Below, one piece after another: positions 54,536 through 63,320 of a stretch of DNA of 64,000 nucleotides. Below the pieces are notes generated by a model. It did no database searches and was not told where the DNA came from. It saw only the letters and a list, made by a program, of their open reading frames with translations. Every line of letters begins with the position of its first letter. The stretch's first letter is position 1. The translations under genes and the position numbers were made by a program. Source of the DNA: Methylovulum miyakonense HT12 (GTDB taxonomy: Bacteria > Pseudomonadota > Gammaproteobacteria > Methylococcales > Methylomonadaceae); NCBI RefSeq assembly GCF_000384075.1, contig NZ_KB913025.1, forward strand, positions 3,202,045 through 3,266,044, given 5' to 3'.

Positions 54536-55265
54536 TCAACAACAAAAAAATCGCCTGATCATCCTAAGCCTTTTCGGCATGACAATTATCCCGTTCCTGA
54601 TTGCTTGGGGTTTGAGCAAAAACTCAGGGTTACTTATGGGCAGCGTCAATAAAGGCCAACTGATCACCCCCGTTGTCGCCACTGAGCGGGATGATTTTTT
54701 GGGTTTTGACGAATTTTCTGTGCAAAATATCGGCGAGCTCAAAGGCCATTGGCTGATCGCCAACGTCATCCCGCACGGCCAATGCGCCGCAGTGTGTTTG
54801 GAGGCCATCCTGAAAACCAAACAATTGCGTCTGATGCTCAACAAAGAATTGCCTAGGACGCGGCGTATCGTGATGATCCTTAAGGGCATTGCTCCGGATG
54901 CGGCAAAGCAGTATTGGCTGAAAGACGCGTTATTGTGGCGGTTGCGGGTTACCCAAAATAAACAGGATGACGCACTGTATACCCGGCTCTTAGGAGAGGA
55001 AAACAAGCTTGATGACGCATTAATGACCCAACTGGTCGCCCAGGACAAACCTGAAATGGCGGCGGCCTCTGATTTGATCCGGATTAAACCCAGCGCCTCT
55101 TTAGCGGAGAAATTGGCGGGCACCATGAAAAATGAAGTGCCGGAGGGCATGTTGTTTTTGATCGACCCGTTGGGTAACTTAATGATGCGATACGCGCCAG
55201 GCTTTGATCCTTATCAAGTGAAAAGCGATCTCATGCATCTATTGAAAATATCCCAGATTGGCTAA
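54528..55265 (+). CDS. Oxidase-cluster membrane protein, possibly thioredoxin-like
   Basis: The 245-residue protein has one N-terminal membrane helix (IILSLFGMTIIPFLIAWGL) and a soluble domain with HGQCAAVCLE and LIDPLGNLMMRYAPGFDP. The CxxxC and the final segment resemble SCO-like proteins but no full match is recognised. ATG 54528 overlaps the SURF1 end. Position points to oxidase assembly. Confidence 0.75.
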   Translation: MINQQQKNRLIILSLFGMTIIPFLIAWGLSKNSGLLMGSVNKGQLITPVVATERDDFLGFDEFSVQNIGELKGHWLIANVIPHGQCAAVCLEAILKTKQLRLMLNKELPRTRRIVMILKGIAPDAAKQYWLKDALLWRLRVTQNKQDDALYTRLLGEENKLDDALMTQLVAQDKPEMAAASDLIRIKPSASLAEKLAGTMKNEVPEGMLFLIDPLGNLMMRYAPGFDPYQVKSDLMHLLKISQIG

Positions 55266-55290
55266 TAATAAAAAAGGCATAAGAAGAATA

Positions 55291-57252
55291 ATGTTTAGAA
55301 AAGTAACCGTGTTTAGCGTTGTCCTGGCGCTAATCGTTATTGTATTGGGCGCGTATAACCGCTTTGCTGGCGGGCTATTGGCTTGCCCTGATTGGCCGCT
55401 ATGTTACGGGCAAACGTTCATTAGTGACGCCGCGCAATTGCCAACAGGTGTGGACATTGCAGCTGTCTGGAAAGGGTTGGCCTATCGTTATGCGTATGGA
55501 TTGCTAAGCTTGGCCGTTTTGTTAATGTTTTTGTTGAGCTGGCGGGAAAAGGCGTACCGTTTGGCGGCGGTGACGGCCACGCTCGCTGTATTGGCTTGTA
55601 TCAGTTTACAAGCCGCCCTGGATTTTTGGGTGGTCAAACTACACGCTATGCCAGTGGTTGTGGCAGGCAGTGTCCTCCTAAGCATGATCGGCTTTTGGTT
55701 ATTGTTCGGACTGTACTTGCGTAGCCGTGCCCGGCTTGTTTCGCTCACCTCTTGCAGCTCAGTGGGATTTTGCCGGTTTGCCATGCTGGTTTTGTTTTTG
55801 CAAATTAGTTTGGGGACGTGGGTCAGTGCCAACCATGCCAGTTTGGTTTGCGTAGGGTTCCCACAATGTAACGGGCAATGGTTACCTGCCGCAGATTATC
55901 TCAACGCGCTGAATGTATTGGACAGCCTGTTTACCGGTTACACGGGCGATTTGGCTTATGGTCAACAAATGGCAATCAATGTTTTTCACCGTTGGGGCGC
56001 GGTGTTATGTTTCTTGCTTTTTACTTTGGTGATATGGGCTAGTTTGTCAGCCAACAAGCCCAAAGCCGTCAGGACAGCGGGCTTATGGTTAAGCCTATTG
56101 CTTTTTGCCGAAACTGCCCTGGGTATTGCGGGTTTTAAATTAGGTATGCCAGTATGGGTTGTGCTAGCCCATAATGCGGTTGCCGCGTTAATGATGCTAC
56201 CACTGTTGGCGATCAGTTTTTATAGCCGCTATGGTTTCATGGCGGCGGAGCCAACAACCACAGGACATCAAGCCATAGCGGCGACCGCTCCGGCTGGCGT
56301 CACCGAAGACGTGTATACAGAACTGGCACCAGAATCCTTATTCTTACGGCTGAAAAGCCAACTGGCACGTACCCGTTCTGGCTTAGGCGGTATTCTCGCG
56401 AACCTGTCGCTAGGTTCTAAGGCTATTGATGGCGACCTGCTTGAGGAACTGGAAACCCGTTTGTTAATGGCGGACATAGGCATAACTGTCACGACCGACA
56501 TTATCGGGCGGCTAACGCAGCGGTTGGAACGCCATCAGCTGAATGATGCCGCCGCCTTATCGGCGGCGTTGAAAGAAGAATTGCTCGCTATCGTGAAACC
56601 CTGTAGCGAACCATTGCGCATCCCTAAGCAAGATAAGCCGTTCGTCATTTTGGTGGTCGGTGTCAATGGGGCGGGTAAAACCACGACGATTGGCAAATTG
56701 GCTAAACGCCTACAGGCACAAGGCCATAGCGTCATGCTGGCGGCGGGCGACACGTTCCGGGCGGCGGCGGTTGAGCAGTTGCAAACCTGGGGCGAGCGTA
56801 ACCATATCCATGTGGTTGCCCAGCATACCGGAGCCGATTCCGCTTCAGTCATTTACGACGGTGTGCAATCGGCACAAGCCAAAGGCATTGATGTGTTGAT
56901 CGCCGATACCGCCGGGCGCTTGCATACCAAATCCAACTTGATGGATGAACTGAAAAAAGTCAAACGCATCATGGGCAAGTTGGATGAAACGGCGCCGCAT
57001 GAGGTTTTACTGGTGCTGGATGCAGGCACGGGACAAAATGCCTTGTCGCAAGCGAAGTTGTTTAATGAAACCGTGGCCTTGACCGGACTGGTGTTGACCA
57101 AACTGGATGGCACGGCAAAAGGCGGGGTGATTTTTGCCCTGGCCAAGCAATCAGGCATCCCTATCCGTTTTATTGGCATCGGTGAAGGTATTGATGATTT
57201 GCAGGATTTCAATGCCGAAAATTTCGTCGATGCCCTGTTTGCTAATGATTAA
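55291..57252 (+). CDS. Fused heme A synthase (CtaA/Cox15) and SRP receptor FtsY
   Basis: One 653-codon open frame joins two normally separate proteins. Residues 1-315 are CtaA/Cox15: eight hydrophobic segments, Cys pairs ACPDWPLC and VCVGFPQC, and heme-site His at 118, 233 and 294. The first site is changed: WKGLAYRY instead of the usual WxEMIHRY, so Glu and His are Gly62 and Tyr65. Residues 345-653 are FtsY: NG-domain, GVNGAGKTTT at 457-466, DTAGR at 539, TKLDGTAKGG at 603. An in-frame ATG at 56239 (residue 317) could start a free 337-residue FtsY but has no clear ribosome binding site. ATG 55291 is used. The next gene is ftsE, as normal after ftsY. Confidence 0.85.
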   Translation: MFRKVTVFSVVLALIVIVLGAYNRFAGGLLACPDWPLCYGQTFISDAAQLPTGVDIAAVWKGLAYRYAYGLLSLAVLLMFLLSWREKAYRLAAVTATLAVLACISLQAALDFWVVKLHAMPVVVAGSVLLSMIGFWLLFGLYLRSRARLVSLTSCSSVGFCRFAMLVLFLQISLGTWVSANHASLVCVGFPQCNGQWLPAADYLNALNVLDSLFTGYTGDLAYGQQMAINVFHRWGAVLCFLLFTLVIWASLSANKPKAVRTAGLWLSLLLFAETALGIAGFKLGMPVWVVLAHNAVAALMMLPLLAISFYSRYGFMAAEPTTTGHQAIAATAPAGVTEDVYTELAPESLFLRLKSQLARTRSGLGGILANLSLGSKAIDGDLLEELETRLLMADIGITVTTDIIGRLTQRLERHQLNDAAALSAALKEELLAIVKPCSEPLRIPKQDKPFVILVVGVNGAGKTTTIGKLAKRLQAQGHSVMLAAGDTFRAAAVEQLQTWGERNHIHVVAQHTGADSASVIYDGVQSAQAKGIDVLIADTAGRLHTKSNLMDELKKVKRIMGKLDETAPHEVLLVLDAGTGQNALSQAKLFNETVALTGLVLTKLDGTAKGGVIFALAKQSGIPIRFIGIGEGIDDLQDFNAENFVDALFAND

Positions 57253-57271
57253 GCGTTGACGGTTACCGCCT

Positions 57272-57928
57272 ATGTTAAAGTTTGAAAATGTCAGTAAGCG
57301 TTACCTGGAAACCGGCGAAGTGTTGCGTGATGTCAGTTTTCATCTGCGGCGCGGCGAATTGGCTTTCCTGACCGGACACTCAGGTGCAGGTAAAAGCACC
57401 TTGTTAAAACTGATAGGCGTGATGGAACGTTGTAGCAAGGGGCAAATTTTTCTGGATGGGGAAAATTTAAGCCACGCCAAAGAAAAGCACATTCCTTATT
57501 TGCGCCGGAAAATGGGCTTTATCTATCAAGATTATAAGCTGTTACAAGATAGGACGGTGTTTGATAACGTGGCTTTGCCCTTAGTTATCGCAGGTTACGG
57601 GCATCACGAAATTACCCGTAAGGTGAGGGCGGTATTGGATAAAGTCGGTTTGACGGGTAAAGAAAAAAAATTCCCTTTGGCCTTGTCGGGCGGTGAACAA
57701 CAACGGGTAGGCATTGCCCGTGCCGTGGTGAACAAGCCGCCGATTATCATCGCCGATGAACCTACCGGAAACCTAGACCCTGAATTGTCGGCAGAAATCA
57801 TGCGTTTGTTTGAAAATTACCAGCAAGTGGGGGTGACGGTCCTGATTGCCTCACACGATATTACGCTGATAACAAAAATGAACCGCCGGGTGTTAAAGCT
57901 GGACCATGGGCAATTGGTGGCTAGTTAA
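57272..57928 (+). CDS. ftsE: Cell division ATP-binding protein FtsE
   Basis: The 218-residue ABC ATPase has Walker [10 protein letters not shown], signature LSGGEQQR and Walker [14 protein letters not shown]. With FtsX it signals to periplasmic amidases during division. It follows the FtsY domain, as in E. coli ftsY-ftsE-ftsX-rpoH, and abuts ftsX directly. Confidence 0.96.
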   Translation: MLKFENVSKRYLETGEVLRDVSFHLRRGELAFLTGHSGAGKSTLLKLIGVMERCSKGQIFLDGENLSHAKEKHIPYLRRKMGFIYQDYKLLQDRTVFDNVALPLVIAGYGHHEITRKVRAVLDKVGLTGKEKKFPLALSGGEQQRVGIARAVVNKPPIIIADEPTGNLDPELSAEIMRLFENYQQVGVTVLIASHDITLITKMNRRVLKLDHGQLVAS

Positions 57929-58966
57929 ATGAATAAAAATCCCAATAAAAGGCGGCAACAGACACGGGATATTAAAACGCCTAAATACGCCAAGCCCGCA
58001 AAATCTGAGAACCGCCAAAATTCCGAAGCTGGGGGTGGGGTTGCTGATAAACTTAATGCTTGGCGTGACCTGCATGCCCATGCGTTGTTTTCCAGTTTAG
58101 GGCGTTTGGTGGCTTCACCGTTCTCATCCGTGATGACTATTGCCGTGTTAGCCATTGCCATATCACTGGCGAGCGGTTTTTATCTGGTGCTTGTCAATTT
58201 CCAGCAATTGACTAACCATTTGGAGACGAGCACGCAAATTTCCCTATTCCTTAAAGAGGAAGTGTCGGATATTCGTGCCTCGAAATTGCTTGAATCCATC
58301 AAAAATAACCCTAAAGTCCAACAAGCCACCTTGATCAGCAAGGAGCAAGCCTTAGAGGAGTTTAAAACTTACAGTGGTTTTGGCTCGGCGGTTTCGGCGT
58401 TAAAAACCAATCCCCTGCCTATAGTCATTCAAGTTTTGCCAAAAAATTCCCTAACTGACAAAAATGAGCTCGAGGCGCTTCAGCATGAATTCCAGCAAAA
58501 TGAAGGGGTCGATCAGGCCCAGCTGGACATGCAATGGTTGGCGCGTTTGCAATCCATTATTGCGGTGGGCGAGCGGGCGGCGGGGCTATTGAACCTGATG
58601 CTGGGCCTTGCCGTAGTGTTTATTACTGCCAACACCATCCGGCTAGAGTTGCATAGCCGGCGCGAAGAAGTGATCATCGCCAAATTGGTGGGTGCGACCC
58701 ATGCTTTTATACGCCGCCCGTTTTTATACGCAGGCGCGTGGATAGGCTTTATCTCCGGTATTGTCGCTTGGTTTATTGTCACCGTGATGATGTTGATCTT
58801 GAGGTCGCCAGTGGAAACTTTGTCGTCACTTTATGGCGGGCATTTCCATTTGTTATTTTTCGGTTTTGTGGAAACCATCAAATTGATCGCCCTATCCACT
58901 GCATTAGGCGTTATTGGTTCATGGGCAGTATTGGTTTACCAACTCCAACGCACCAAACCTGAGTAA
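57929..58966 (+). CDS. ftsX: Cell division protein FtsX
   Basis: The 345-residue protein has an N-terminal cytoplasmic tail rich in Lys, Asn and Gln, then four membrane helices with a large periplasmic loop (about 100-210), and a DUF/FtsX core (VVFITANTIRLELHSRREEVIIAKLVGATHAFIRRPFLYAG). It couples FtsE ATP hydrolysis to cell-wall hydrolase activation. It begins immediately after the ftsE stop. Confidence 0.95.
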   Translation: MNKNPNKRRQQTRDIKTPKYAKPAKSENRQNSEAGGGVADKLNAWRDLHAHALFSSLGRLVASPFSSVMTIAVLAIAISLASGFYLVLVNFQQLTNHLETSTQISLFLKEEVSDIRASKLLESIKNNPKVQQATLISKEQALEEFKTYSGFGSAVSALKTNPLPIVIQVLPKNSLTDKNELEALQHEFQQNEGVDQAQLDMQWLARLQSIIAVGERAAGLLNLMLGLAVVFITANTIRLELHSRREEVIIAKLVGATHAFIRRPFLYAGAWIGFISGIVAWFIVTVMMLILRSPVETLSSLYGGHFHLLFFGFVETIKLIALSTALGVIGSWAVLVYQLQRTKPE

Positions 58967-58986
58967 AACCGGAACTTAAAAAATCA

Positions 58987-59013
58987 TTGGCACTCTCTTG
59001 TTGCGAGTGCTAA
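58987..59013. promoter_or_regulatory. CIRCE element (HrcA operator) upstream of rpoH
   Basis: TTGGCACTC-N9-GAGTGCTAA differs from the CIRCE consensus TTAGCACTC-N9-GAGTGCTAA at one base. It lies 36 bases upstream of the rpoH ATG (59050) and after ftsX. It implies HrcA repression of the heat-shock sigma factor. Confidence 0.85.
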
Positions 59014-59049
59014 AATTTATCCAAGTTTTTACCCAGTGGGAGACTATCT

Positions 59050-59907
59050 ATGAACAATGCCTTAACTTTACCCGTCAACCTGTCAGTCGGGACTTTTGAT
59101 GCCTATGTGAATCTGGTCAAACAGATGCCCAAACTGACATCAGAGCAAGAGCATGAATTGGCAGTGAAATATCGGGACTATGGCGACCTGGAAGCGGCGC
59201 GCCAATTGGTTATGACCAACCTGCGCTTTGTTGTCCATGTTGCGAAAGGTTACAGCGGTTACGGCTTATCCATGCCTGATATTGTCCAAGAGGGTAACGT
59301 GGGGTTGATGAAGGCCGTTAAGCGTTTTGACCCTGATATGGGGGTGCGTCTGGTGTCTTTTGCCGTGCATTGGATTAAAGCCGAAATACACGAATACGTC
59401 ATCAAAAACTGGGCTATCGTCAAAATCGCCACCACCAAGGCGCAACGCAAACTGTTTTTCAATTTGCGTAAATCAAAAGATGATTTGGGCTGGTTGTCAA
59501 ATGACCAGGCCGAAGCGATTGCCAGTGACCTGGATGTCCAATTGAGCAGCGTTTACGAAATGGAAAAACGCCTGGGTAACCGTGATATGTCGTTTGACAT
59601 CAGCGATGACGATGCTGACGACGATAGCTATATTGCCCCCGCCAGTTATTTACAACAACACGGTGCTGATCCAGCGATGTTGTTGGAGAATGCCGATTGG
59701 GGCGGGCACGAACATGATTTATTGCATGATGCAATGGCGACATTGGATGAGCGGAGTTTGGACATCGTTTCTAGCCGTTGGTTGGCGGATAAAAAAGCCA
59801 CCTTGCATGAATTGGCGGAGCGTTATAACGTTTCAGCCGAGCGTATACGGCAATTGGAACAAAATGCCATGAAAAAGCTGAAGGCGGCAGTGGTGCTTGC
59901 AGCTTGA
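59050..59907 (+). CDS. rpoH: RNA polymerase heat-shock sigma factor sigma-32
   Basis: The 285-residue protein has sigma-70 regions 2 and 4 (LVMTNLRFVVHVAKGYSGYGLSMPDIVQEGNVGLMKAVKRFDP, LHELAERYNVSAERIRQLEQNAMKKL) and the RpoH box (QRKLFFNLRK). It directs RNA polymerase to heat-shock promoters. Context (ftsE-ftsX-rpoH) is as in E. coli. A CIRCE operator lies just upstream and a terminator follows. Confidence 0.96.
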   Translation: MNNALTLPVNLSVGTFDAYVNLVKQMPKLTSEQEHELAVKYRDYGDLEAARQLVMTNLRFVVHVAKGYSGYGLSMPDIVQEGNVGLMKAVKRFDPDMGVRLVSFAVHWIKAEIHEYVIKNWAIVKIATTKAQRKLFFNLRKSKDDLGWLSNDQAEAIASDLDVQLSSVYEMEKRLGNRDMSFDISDDDADDDSYIAPASYLQQHGADPAMLLENADWGGHEHDLLHDAMATLDERSLDIVSSRWLADKKATLHELAERYNVSAERIRQLEQNAMKKLKAAVVLAA

Positions 59908-59930
59908 TTTGGCTGCCTCGTTGCAGATTA

Positions 59931-59964
59931 AAAAAGGCTTAACGATCCCCGTTAGGCCTTTTTT
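59931..59964 (+). terminator. Rho-independent terminator after rpoH
   Basis: AAAAAGGCTTAACG (59931-59944) pairs with CGTTAGGCCTTTTT across a short loop (with one mispair), ending in T's at 59964. Confidence 0.88.
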
Positions 59965-59967
59965 GTT

Positions 59968-60091
59968 GGCTATGTCACCGTTAGTTGTTGAAAAAATTTT
60001 ATGTTCGGCGCAAAGCCTTATTTAATGTGGATTGCGGCTTTCGCTCAAAGCCGCGTCATTTAAGGCTTCCACAATTAACGGTGACATAGCC
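59968..60091. repeat. 124-bp palindromic element with nested hairpins (MITE-like)
   Basis: Terminal arms of 25 bases (59968-59992 and 60067-60091) match with two mismatches (GGCTATGTCACCGTTA at the outer end). Inside, GCGGCTTT (about 60030) pairs with AAAGCCGC and AAGCCTTA with TAAGGCTT. No ORF is present. It could be a non-autonomous mobile element. Confidence 0.7.
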
Positions 60092-60102
60092 TTTTTGTTT
60101 GG

Positions 60103-60181
60103 ATAAGATGGGCTAAATGGTTTATCGGGATACAACTAGGCGATACGCTTCCTTCCGCCGATAACCTGCTAGCCCATCCAT
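60103..60181. repeat. Palindromic repeat before TIGR02647 gene
   Basis: GATGGGCTA (with GGTTTATCGG following) pairs with CCGATAACC..TAGCCCATC at the right end. The arms resemble the GGGCT/AGCCC repeats at 19245-19324 and 38554-38632. Confidence 0.55.
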
Positions 60182-60190
60182 TCAGGAATC

Positions 60191-60430
60191 CTAAGCCGGA
60201 TTTATCAAATGGAACAAAGTTTGCGCCATTTCGGCCGCTTCATGGCCAATGGCTGTCAGATAGCCGCCATCTTCCTGTGTCGTCAAACCTTTGGTGAATA
60301 AACGGTGCGCGGCGGCAACAGTGCCTGGTGTTGCGCTGGAGGCGTGGACTTTCAGCCCCGCTAAGGTGGTGTCCAAATTGTAAAGTGCCAATAGGTTCAG
60401 TTCTTCGATCATTTCTTGATTATAATTCAT
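60191..60430 (-). CDS. TIGR02647-family protein
   Basis: The 79-residue protein (MNYNQEMIEELNLLALYNLDTTLAGLKVH...LTTQEDGGYLTAIGHEAAEMAQTLFHLI) matches the TIGR02647 pattern, which is of unknown function. ATG 60430 is chosen over an upstream start at 60472 because it removes a non-conserved tail. It lies downstream of hprA on the same strand. Confidence 0.82.
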   Translation of the reverse strand: MNYNQEMIEELNLLALYNLDTTLAGLKVHASSATPGTVAAAHRLFTKGLTTQEDGGYLTAIGHEAAEMAQTLFHLINPA

Positions 60431-60528
60431 CGTTTTTCCTCGTGTGTTTTGCCAAAGCCAAAACCTGGGCATGACGCTGGCTTTGGGGGCTGATGATTAT
60501 GACTGAAGCCTTCGAGATTACCAAGCCT

Positions 60529-61500
60529 TTATACAACACGGTCTTCCGGTTCGCTCCCGGCAAAAAACGCGGCGATATTAGCCAAGACCCTATTGCCCAT
60601 TGCCACCCGTGTTTCTTCGCTGGCACTGCCCAAATGCGGCAGCAGCGTCACATTGTCGAGCTCCAAGAACCCCGGGTTAAGATGGGGCTCGTTTTCGTAG
60701 ACATCTAAGCCTGCCCCGGCAATCCAGCGTTCTTTTAGCGCCTTAATCAACGCGTCGCTATCGACCACGTCGCCACGCGCGGTATTGATAAGATGGGCGG
60801 ACGGGCGCATCAGTTTCAGGCGCTGTCCATTCAGCAAATGTTTGGTGGCCGCACCGCCAGGGCAATGGAGGGAAACGAAATGTGCTTCGGTCAGCAACTC
60901 CTCGAGCGATCCACAACGCACGGCTTGCAATTCCTCGACAATTGCGGGATCTGGTGCGGATGGCACATAAAACAAGATTTTCATACCAAAGCCATGATGG
61001 GCTTTACGCGCCATCGCTTGCGCAATACGCCCAAAACCAATGAGGCCTAAGGTTTTGCCTGTCACTTTTTGCCCCACCAATTGCGTGGGCCCCCAGCCTT
61101 TCCATTGCTTGTTCAGGATCAGGCGTTCCCCTTCGGCGGCGCGGCGGGCGGACATCAACAGCAGCAACATGGCAATATCCGCCGTGCAATCCGTCAAGAC
61201 ATGCGGCGTGTTGGTGACGACCATACCGTGTCCTTTGGCCGAGTTAATGTCAATATTGTTGTAACCCACGCCAAAATTGCCAATGACCTTAACACGCCGG
61301 TTTTCAACGCCGATAATGTCGGAGGTAATCGGGTCGGTCACCGTCGGCAATAGCGCATCGGCGGTTTGCATCGCCAGTTTCAATTCGTCCGCAGTCATCG
61401 GGATGTCGGATTCATTTAACTGCACATCGTAAAGGGCTTTCAGCTGGTTTTCGACTTCGGCGGGCCAGCGGCGGGTGACAATGATCTTGGGTTTGTTCAT
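60529..61500 (-). CDS. hprA: Hydroxypyruvate reductase / D-glycerate dehydrogenase
   Basis: The 323-residue 2-hydroxyacid dehydrogenase has the NAD-binding GFGRIAQAMA, NTARGDVVDSDAL, and LPHLGSASEET with the catalytic His. In the serine cycle it converts hydroxypyruvate to glycerate. The neighbouring sga and mcl genes support that role. Confidence 0.94.
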   Translation of the reverse strand: MNKPKIIVTRRWPAEVENQLKALYDVQLNESDIPMTADELKLAMQTADALLPTVTDPITSDIIGVENRRVKVIGNFGVGYNNIDINSAKGHGMVVTNTPHVLTDCTADIAMLLLLMSARRAAEGERLILNKQWKGWGPTQLVGQKVTGKTLGLIGFGRIAQAMARKAHHGFGMKILFYVPSAPDPAIVEELQAVRCGSLEELLTEAHFVSLHCPGGAATKHLLNGQRLKLMRPSAHLINTARGDVVDSDALIKALKERWIAGAGLDVYENEPHLNPGFLELDNVTLLPHLGSASEETRVAMGNRVLANIAAFFAGSEPEDRVV

Positions 61501-61798
61501 GGTTGGTTCTCCACGGGGATTTAATGCTTCAGGTTTGGCAGCGATTCATCATAAATGACAAACGAGCCTGAAAATTTTTGGGCAAAATACAATATTTTTC
61601 AGGGCTGTCAAATATGTAAATCGGATTTGAAAATCGGTGGGTGGCGCGCCCTAAAAAACCATCAATAAAAATGTTTAAAAAATAAGCCAGTATAAAGGCA
61701 ACCTAAAATCATCTTCATACTGGCCTGATAAGCCCTAAAACGGTAATGCCGCTCCGGTCGCCAGGCTTAAGGTTTGCCCTTAAAGTCTGGTTTTAAAA
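61501..61798. other. Intergenic region hprA-sga
   Basis: These 298 bases hold no gene and no clear terminator. The stretch is AT-rich on the hprA side. No operator or promoter was confidently found. Confidence 0.4.
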
Positions 61799-62965
61799 TT
61801 ATTTCGCTGTAGCGCGATAATACTCAATCGCTGCGCCAACACCGCTACCGGCTTTAATGTCAAAACCACAATCCAACATCGCCATTTCAGTCCCGGCGAT
61901 TGCGCCGAGCATGGATACGTCGTTCATGTCGCCCATGTGGCCGATACGGAAGACCTTGCCCATCACTTCGGATAAACCGCCGCCTAAGGAGATGTTGTAA
62001 CGGTTAAACGCGGTGCTGATGACTTCGCGCGCATCTTTATCGGCTGGCACAACCACCGCCGTGACGGTGTTGGAATGGAAGCCTTCTTGGGCACAAGTTG
62101 TCAAGCCCCATGCGGCAACGGCGCGGCGCACGCCTTCGCCTAAACGGGCATGACGGGCGTAGATGTTGTCCAAACCTTCAGCAAACATTAAGTCCAAGGA
62201 TTTGCGCAAACCGTACAATATCGGCAAATTAGGGGTGTAAGGCGTATAACCTGTGGCGTTGGTGGTGATTTGGTCTTTTAGGTCCAAAAAGCAACGTGGG
62301 TAGGTTGAGGTTTCAACCGCTTTCAAAGCTTTGGCGCTAAAGCCTAGGAACGCCCCGCCAGCAGGTAACATGAAGCCTTTTTGTGAGCCGCTGATAATCG
62401 CGTCCACGCCCCAGTCATCCATGCGGAACTCAATGCTGCCGACTGAACTGACGCCATCCACGAACAAAAAGGCCGGGTGGTTTGCCGCATCCAGGGCTTT
62501 GCGCACGCCAGCAATATCCGAAGTCACGCCCGTTGAGGTTTCGTTATGGGTGGCTAACACGGCTTTGATCTCGTGGTTGGTGTCTTCTTTTAGACGTGCT
62601 TCCAGTTTGTCCAGAGGAATGCCTTTGCCCCAGTCTTCTTGATGGATTTCCACATCAAAACCCAAACGTTTGCCCATTTCCGCCCACAAATGGGCAAATT
62701 GCCCAAAACGGTAGACTAAAACTTTATCGCCTGGGTTTAACACGTTAGTGAACGCGACTTCCCAGCCTGCCGTGCCTGTTGCCGGGAAAATAAACGCTTG
62801 CCCGGTCGTGGTGTTAAAGACCTTTTTCAAATCTTCCAAGAGTGGCGTTAACAGTTTTGGAAAAATAGGTGAACGGTGGTCTTCCATAGGGACGTGCATG
62901 GCGTTCAGCACTTCATTGGGGACGTTAGTGGGGCCTGGGATATAAAGGTGGTTACGACCAGCCAT
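61799..62965 (-). CDS. sga: Serine-glyoxylate aminotransferase
   Basis: The 388-residue class V aminotransferase has IPGPTNVP at the start, the TGTAGWE segment, THNETSTGV, and SGSQKGFMLPAG with the PLP-binding Lys. It converts serine and glyoxylate to hydroxypyruvate and glycine in the serine cycle. It precedes hprA on the minus strand and is divergent from mcl. Confidence 0.96.
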   Translation of the reverse strand: MAGRNHLYIPGPTNVPNEVLNAMHVPMEDHRSPIFPKLLTPLLEDLKKVFNTTTGQAFIFPATGTAGWEVAFTNVLNPGDKVLVYRFGQFAHLWAEMGKRLGFDVEIHQEDWGKGIPLDKLEARLKEDTNHEIKAVLATHNETSTGVTSDIAGVRKALDAANHPAFLFVDGVSSVGSIEFRMDDWGVDAIISGSQKGFMLPAGGAFLGFSAKALKAVETSTYPRCFLDLKDQITTNATGYTPYTPNLPILYGLRKSLDLMFAEGLDNIYARHARLGEGVRRAVAAWGLTTCAQEGFHSNTVTAVVVPADKDAREVISTAFNRYNISLGGGLSEVMGKVFRIGHMGDMNDVSMLGAIAGTEMAMLDCGFDIKAGSGVGAAIEYYRATAK

Positions 62966-63320
62966 GGAATTTCCTCTTTTGTAATAGTTAAGAAAGGGAT
63001 GGAATCATTGTGCAAACAAAGGCTTGCATAATTTTTGTATGCGGATGGATAGGGCGGTTGCTTTTCGCTTCCCTTAAACCAGCGTGGCTTAAGTATAGAA
63101 CAGCTTGCGGTTGTTAATAAAGTCCCGGCAAAAAAACGAGCAATAATGACATAGCCACTGCCAATCAGCAACATTTGATTGGCGATTTATCGAGGTAACA
63201 ATTGACTTTACGGTGTCTGAAAGTAGAATGGGCGATTTATTTGTTTCTGGGGTACGCCAGAATTATTTTTTTAAGTACTGCTGGTCAGTACGTTAACACC
63301 CAATAAGTAGGAATGTGCAG
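62966..63320. promoter_or_regulatory. Divergent control region sga/mcl
   Basis: The 355-base region lies between divergent serine-cycle genes. GTACTG (63275-63280) and CAGTAC (63286-63291) form a small inverted repeat 30 bases before the mcl ribosome site, a possible regulator site for a serine-cycle activator. No gene is supported. Confidence 0.4.

Noticed and set aside
56239-57252. Separate FtsY gene starting at the internal ATG
   Set aside because: The frame runs without a stop from CtaA and no ribosome binding site precedes the ATG; kept as an alternative in the fusion entry.
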